Shown piece after piece: positions 62,514-64,000 of a stretch of 64,000 nucleotides of DNA; position 1 is the first letter of the stretch, and each line of letters starts with the position of its first letter. Source of the stretch: Inonotus obliquus. Lineage: Eukaryota; Basidiomycota; Agaricomycetes; Hymenochaetales; Hymenochaetaceae. A program made the position numbers and the translations under genes. Where the stretch lies: assembly GCA_032164295.1 (NCBI GenBank), contig JAJHTX010000013.1, positions 992,001 through 1,056,000 on the forward strand, written 5' to 3'. Below the pieces are notes generated by a model that had not been told where the DNA came from, made no database searches, and saw only the letters and a program-made list of their open reading frames with translations.

Positions 62514-63290
62514 TTAGGGAATTCCATCGGGGTTCCGTTGTATAGCATCTGGGGCTATGAAGGCTGTGATTTGCTTGTCGCCTCGGGACTCTTGTTCGGG
62601 GCCGTCAAGCGTGATTCGACATCGGATATCATCGTGGGGAAACCAAGGTGGTTTGACGTATGTGCCTATGGCGATGAGTAGCCGTACACTTCGTCAAGTA
62701 TCGTTCGAAGGTATTCTCCAGCCTAGGTATAGGTTTCCTTGTAGTCGAATAGCTTTGCAGTATGCCCATAGTTCCCTGAGCGTGTTTGCAACCCATGCCG
62801 CTGTTATCGGTGATCGGCGGTTCGTAACATAGTCTGCACTGATCTCCATGAATGTGCTTGGGCACTCGAGTGCTAATATGTCGTGGATTCCTATTATTGT
62901 CCAGTGCGTCTTTGGTTGCATGCCTATTGCCGTATCCATTGCTATTGTTGACCTCGTGCGATTTCGAATGACCTCCGGGGAATTGTGATATTCTCGATAA
63001 GCTGTTGCTCGTTCGCTGGACACATGATATGTCAACATGCCCGTTGCCTCCCGTAGTATTATCTTGTGTAGGTCTTCGATGATCTGTCGCACTCTTCTGC
63101 ATTTATAGCAAGCCGTTGGAGGTTGCTGTACTTGCTGCATCGTTTGCGAAGGTTTAGTGTGATCGTCGGGATTAGCATTGCTAGCCGATGCTTCTTGATC
63201 GTTGGCTTCGGATTGTATTAGCCGTGCGTGTTCTTCGCTTCGTGCTGTCGATCCTGATCGTCTCCGGCCAGTGAAATTAACCAGTCCCAT
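62514..63290 (-). pseudogene. unknown open frame interrupted by one TGA
   Basis: From the ATG at 63290 a 198-codon frame runs MGLVNFTGRRRSGSTARSEE, CYKCRRVRQIIEDLHKIILR, AWVANTLRELWAYCKAIRLQ to SNDT and a TGA at 62694-62696. The same frame then stays open for another 59 codons with protein-like composition (RLLIAIGTYVKPPWFPHDDI, LDGPEQESRGDKQITAFIAP) to a TAA at 62514. So a single nonsense change probably broke a protein of about 258 residues. It could instead be an exon border. A CxxC pair is present, but I recognise no family; a retroelement origin is possible, not shown. Confidence 0.4.
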
Positions 63291-63430
63291 CCGGGGTAGT
63301 TTCGATCGGTGTTCCTAATTGAATTAAAATTTCAGCACAATCCTTTCAGGTACGGTCCCATCCACATCTTCTAGTATCCACCAGCACACCTAGAGAAACT
63401 GTCGGTCCCATTTCTCAAGATACCGAATGC

Positions 63431-63530
63431 CGAGAGTACCGGTACCGAGTGCCAAGAAACCCGGTACCGAGAATACTGAGAGTACCAAGTGCCGAGAAAC
63501 CCAGTACCGAGACAATTTGACAATTTGACA
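63431..63530. repeat. imperfect tandem repeat of about 45 bp
   Basis: GAGAGTACC, AGTGCC(A/G)AGAAACCC and GTACCGAGA recur in order twice, followed by a doubled CAATTTGA. Confidence 0.75.
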
Positions 63531-63886
63531 TGCTCTCAAGACATGGATCGGACGTCTCCCTCTCTGGTATTCCTTCCTGATGGTTGGACTATGCATGCCG
63601 GTTCTTTGGGGAAGCTCAGGGTTGGTATCCGTTAAGGTTTTCAGGTCCGGTACCACCAGGAACGCATCGGTATCAATTGGCAGGGGTTCAAATCTCTTGT
63701 TCTGAGGACTTTTCATCCAGGGGTACTATATGCTACATTTTCATTGGTATCTTGTCCTTTCTAACCCTTTCTTGTTGTCCCCCTGATGGCTATACTGTAT
63801 TCATTCTTCTTATGACATCTTTCTTTGTTTTGATCTTCCTTTTTACTTTCCCCTTTTGGAATTATGAGCTGACTACGGTACAGTAG

Positions 63887-63894
63887 TATAAATA
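63887..63894 (+). promoter_or_regulatory. TATA-like element near the right edge
   Basis: TATAAATA in a pyrimidine-rich context. No start codon with a convincing frame follows before the window ends, so the gene or element it serves would lie to the right. Confidence 0.35.
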
Positions 63895-64000
63895 TCTCCT
63901 CCTGTACGTAGTAGCTCTCCAGGTAATCTTAGGAGCTAGCCTCTAGTGTGAGGGCTCAGGTTTCCTTCCCAGTCCAGTCAACACTCTCAGCCACCAGCCT

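Overview
The window is nuclear DNA from a filamentous basidiomycete fungus, most likely an Agaricomycete. The signs are many short introns (about 50-70 nt) with GT..AG borders, a basidiomycete-type secreted GH18 enzyme, a laminarinase-type GH16 with a C-terminal anchor signal, a Gad8/Ypk1 kinase with its C2 domain, and uS4m, eIF3l and GCP2 proteins of fungal type. I identified the genes by reading translations and splice borders by eye. Exon borders are therefore predictions, and no database was searched.

Layout. (1) 1-15.2 kb is a dense conserved block: the 5' part of a GH18 gene (-), a TORC2-type AGC kinase Ypk1/Gad8 (-), a large protein with two nucleotidyltransferase modules of the Cid1/TUTase type of which the first is catalytically dead (-), eIF3l (+) fired divergently from a 298-bp spacer, and a class-I glutamine amidotransferase (+). 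(2) 15.6-23.1 kb is a graveyard of broken gene pieces: a USP7/UBP15-like deubiquitinase 5' fragment, HAMP repeats of a group III hybrid histidine kinase, ribosomal protein uL2, SURF4/Erv29, and a frameshifted copy of a small secreted protein. A low-copy repeat and a small unknown gene (Z1) lie among them. (3) 24.7-28 kb has an intact small secreted protein gene, a second small unknown gene, and a 0.97-kb element with 60-bp inverted termini flanked by TA, typical of a non-autonomous Tc1/mariner element. (4) 29-39.6 kb is again a dense housekeeping block: a Syntaxin-8-like Qc-SNARE, mitochondrial uS4m, gamma-tubulin complex GCP2, an F-box protein and a GH16 endoglucanase. (5) 39.6-46.5 kb has one Ser-rich single-pass membrane protein gene, then a dense cluster of unrelated microsatellites and a decayed inverted copy of the GH16 gene. 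(6) 46.9-57.2 kb is an Old Yellow Enzyme array: one 5'-truncated copy and three apparently intact genes, the last two carried on a recent 3.5-kb tandem segmental duplication. (7) 57.2-64 kb holds two more copies of the low-copy repeat, a paralog of the unknown gene (Z2), a second SURF4 pseudogene in inverted orientation to the first, and an unknown reading frame interrupted by one TGA.

The conserved genes do not form a single pathway. The accessory parts are linked by shared repeats: the 18-22 kb and 57-61.6 kb regions carry the same set of modules (low-copy repeat, Z gene, SURF4 fragment), so this material has been duplicated and rearranged together. The most notable items are the tandem pseudo/active nucleotidyltransferase, the Z gene family with its repeat, the mariner-like element, three micro-exons, and the GH16 pseudogene whose 7-bp words have been triplicated in place.
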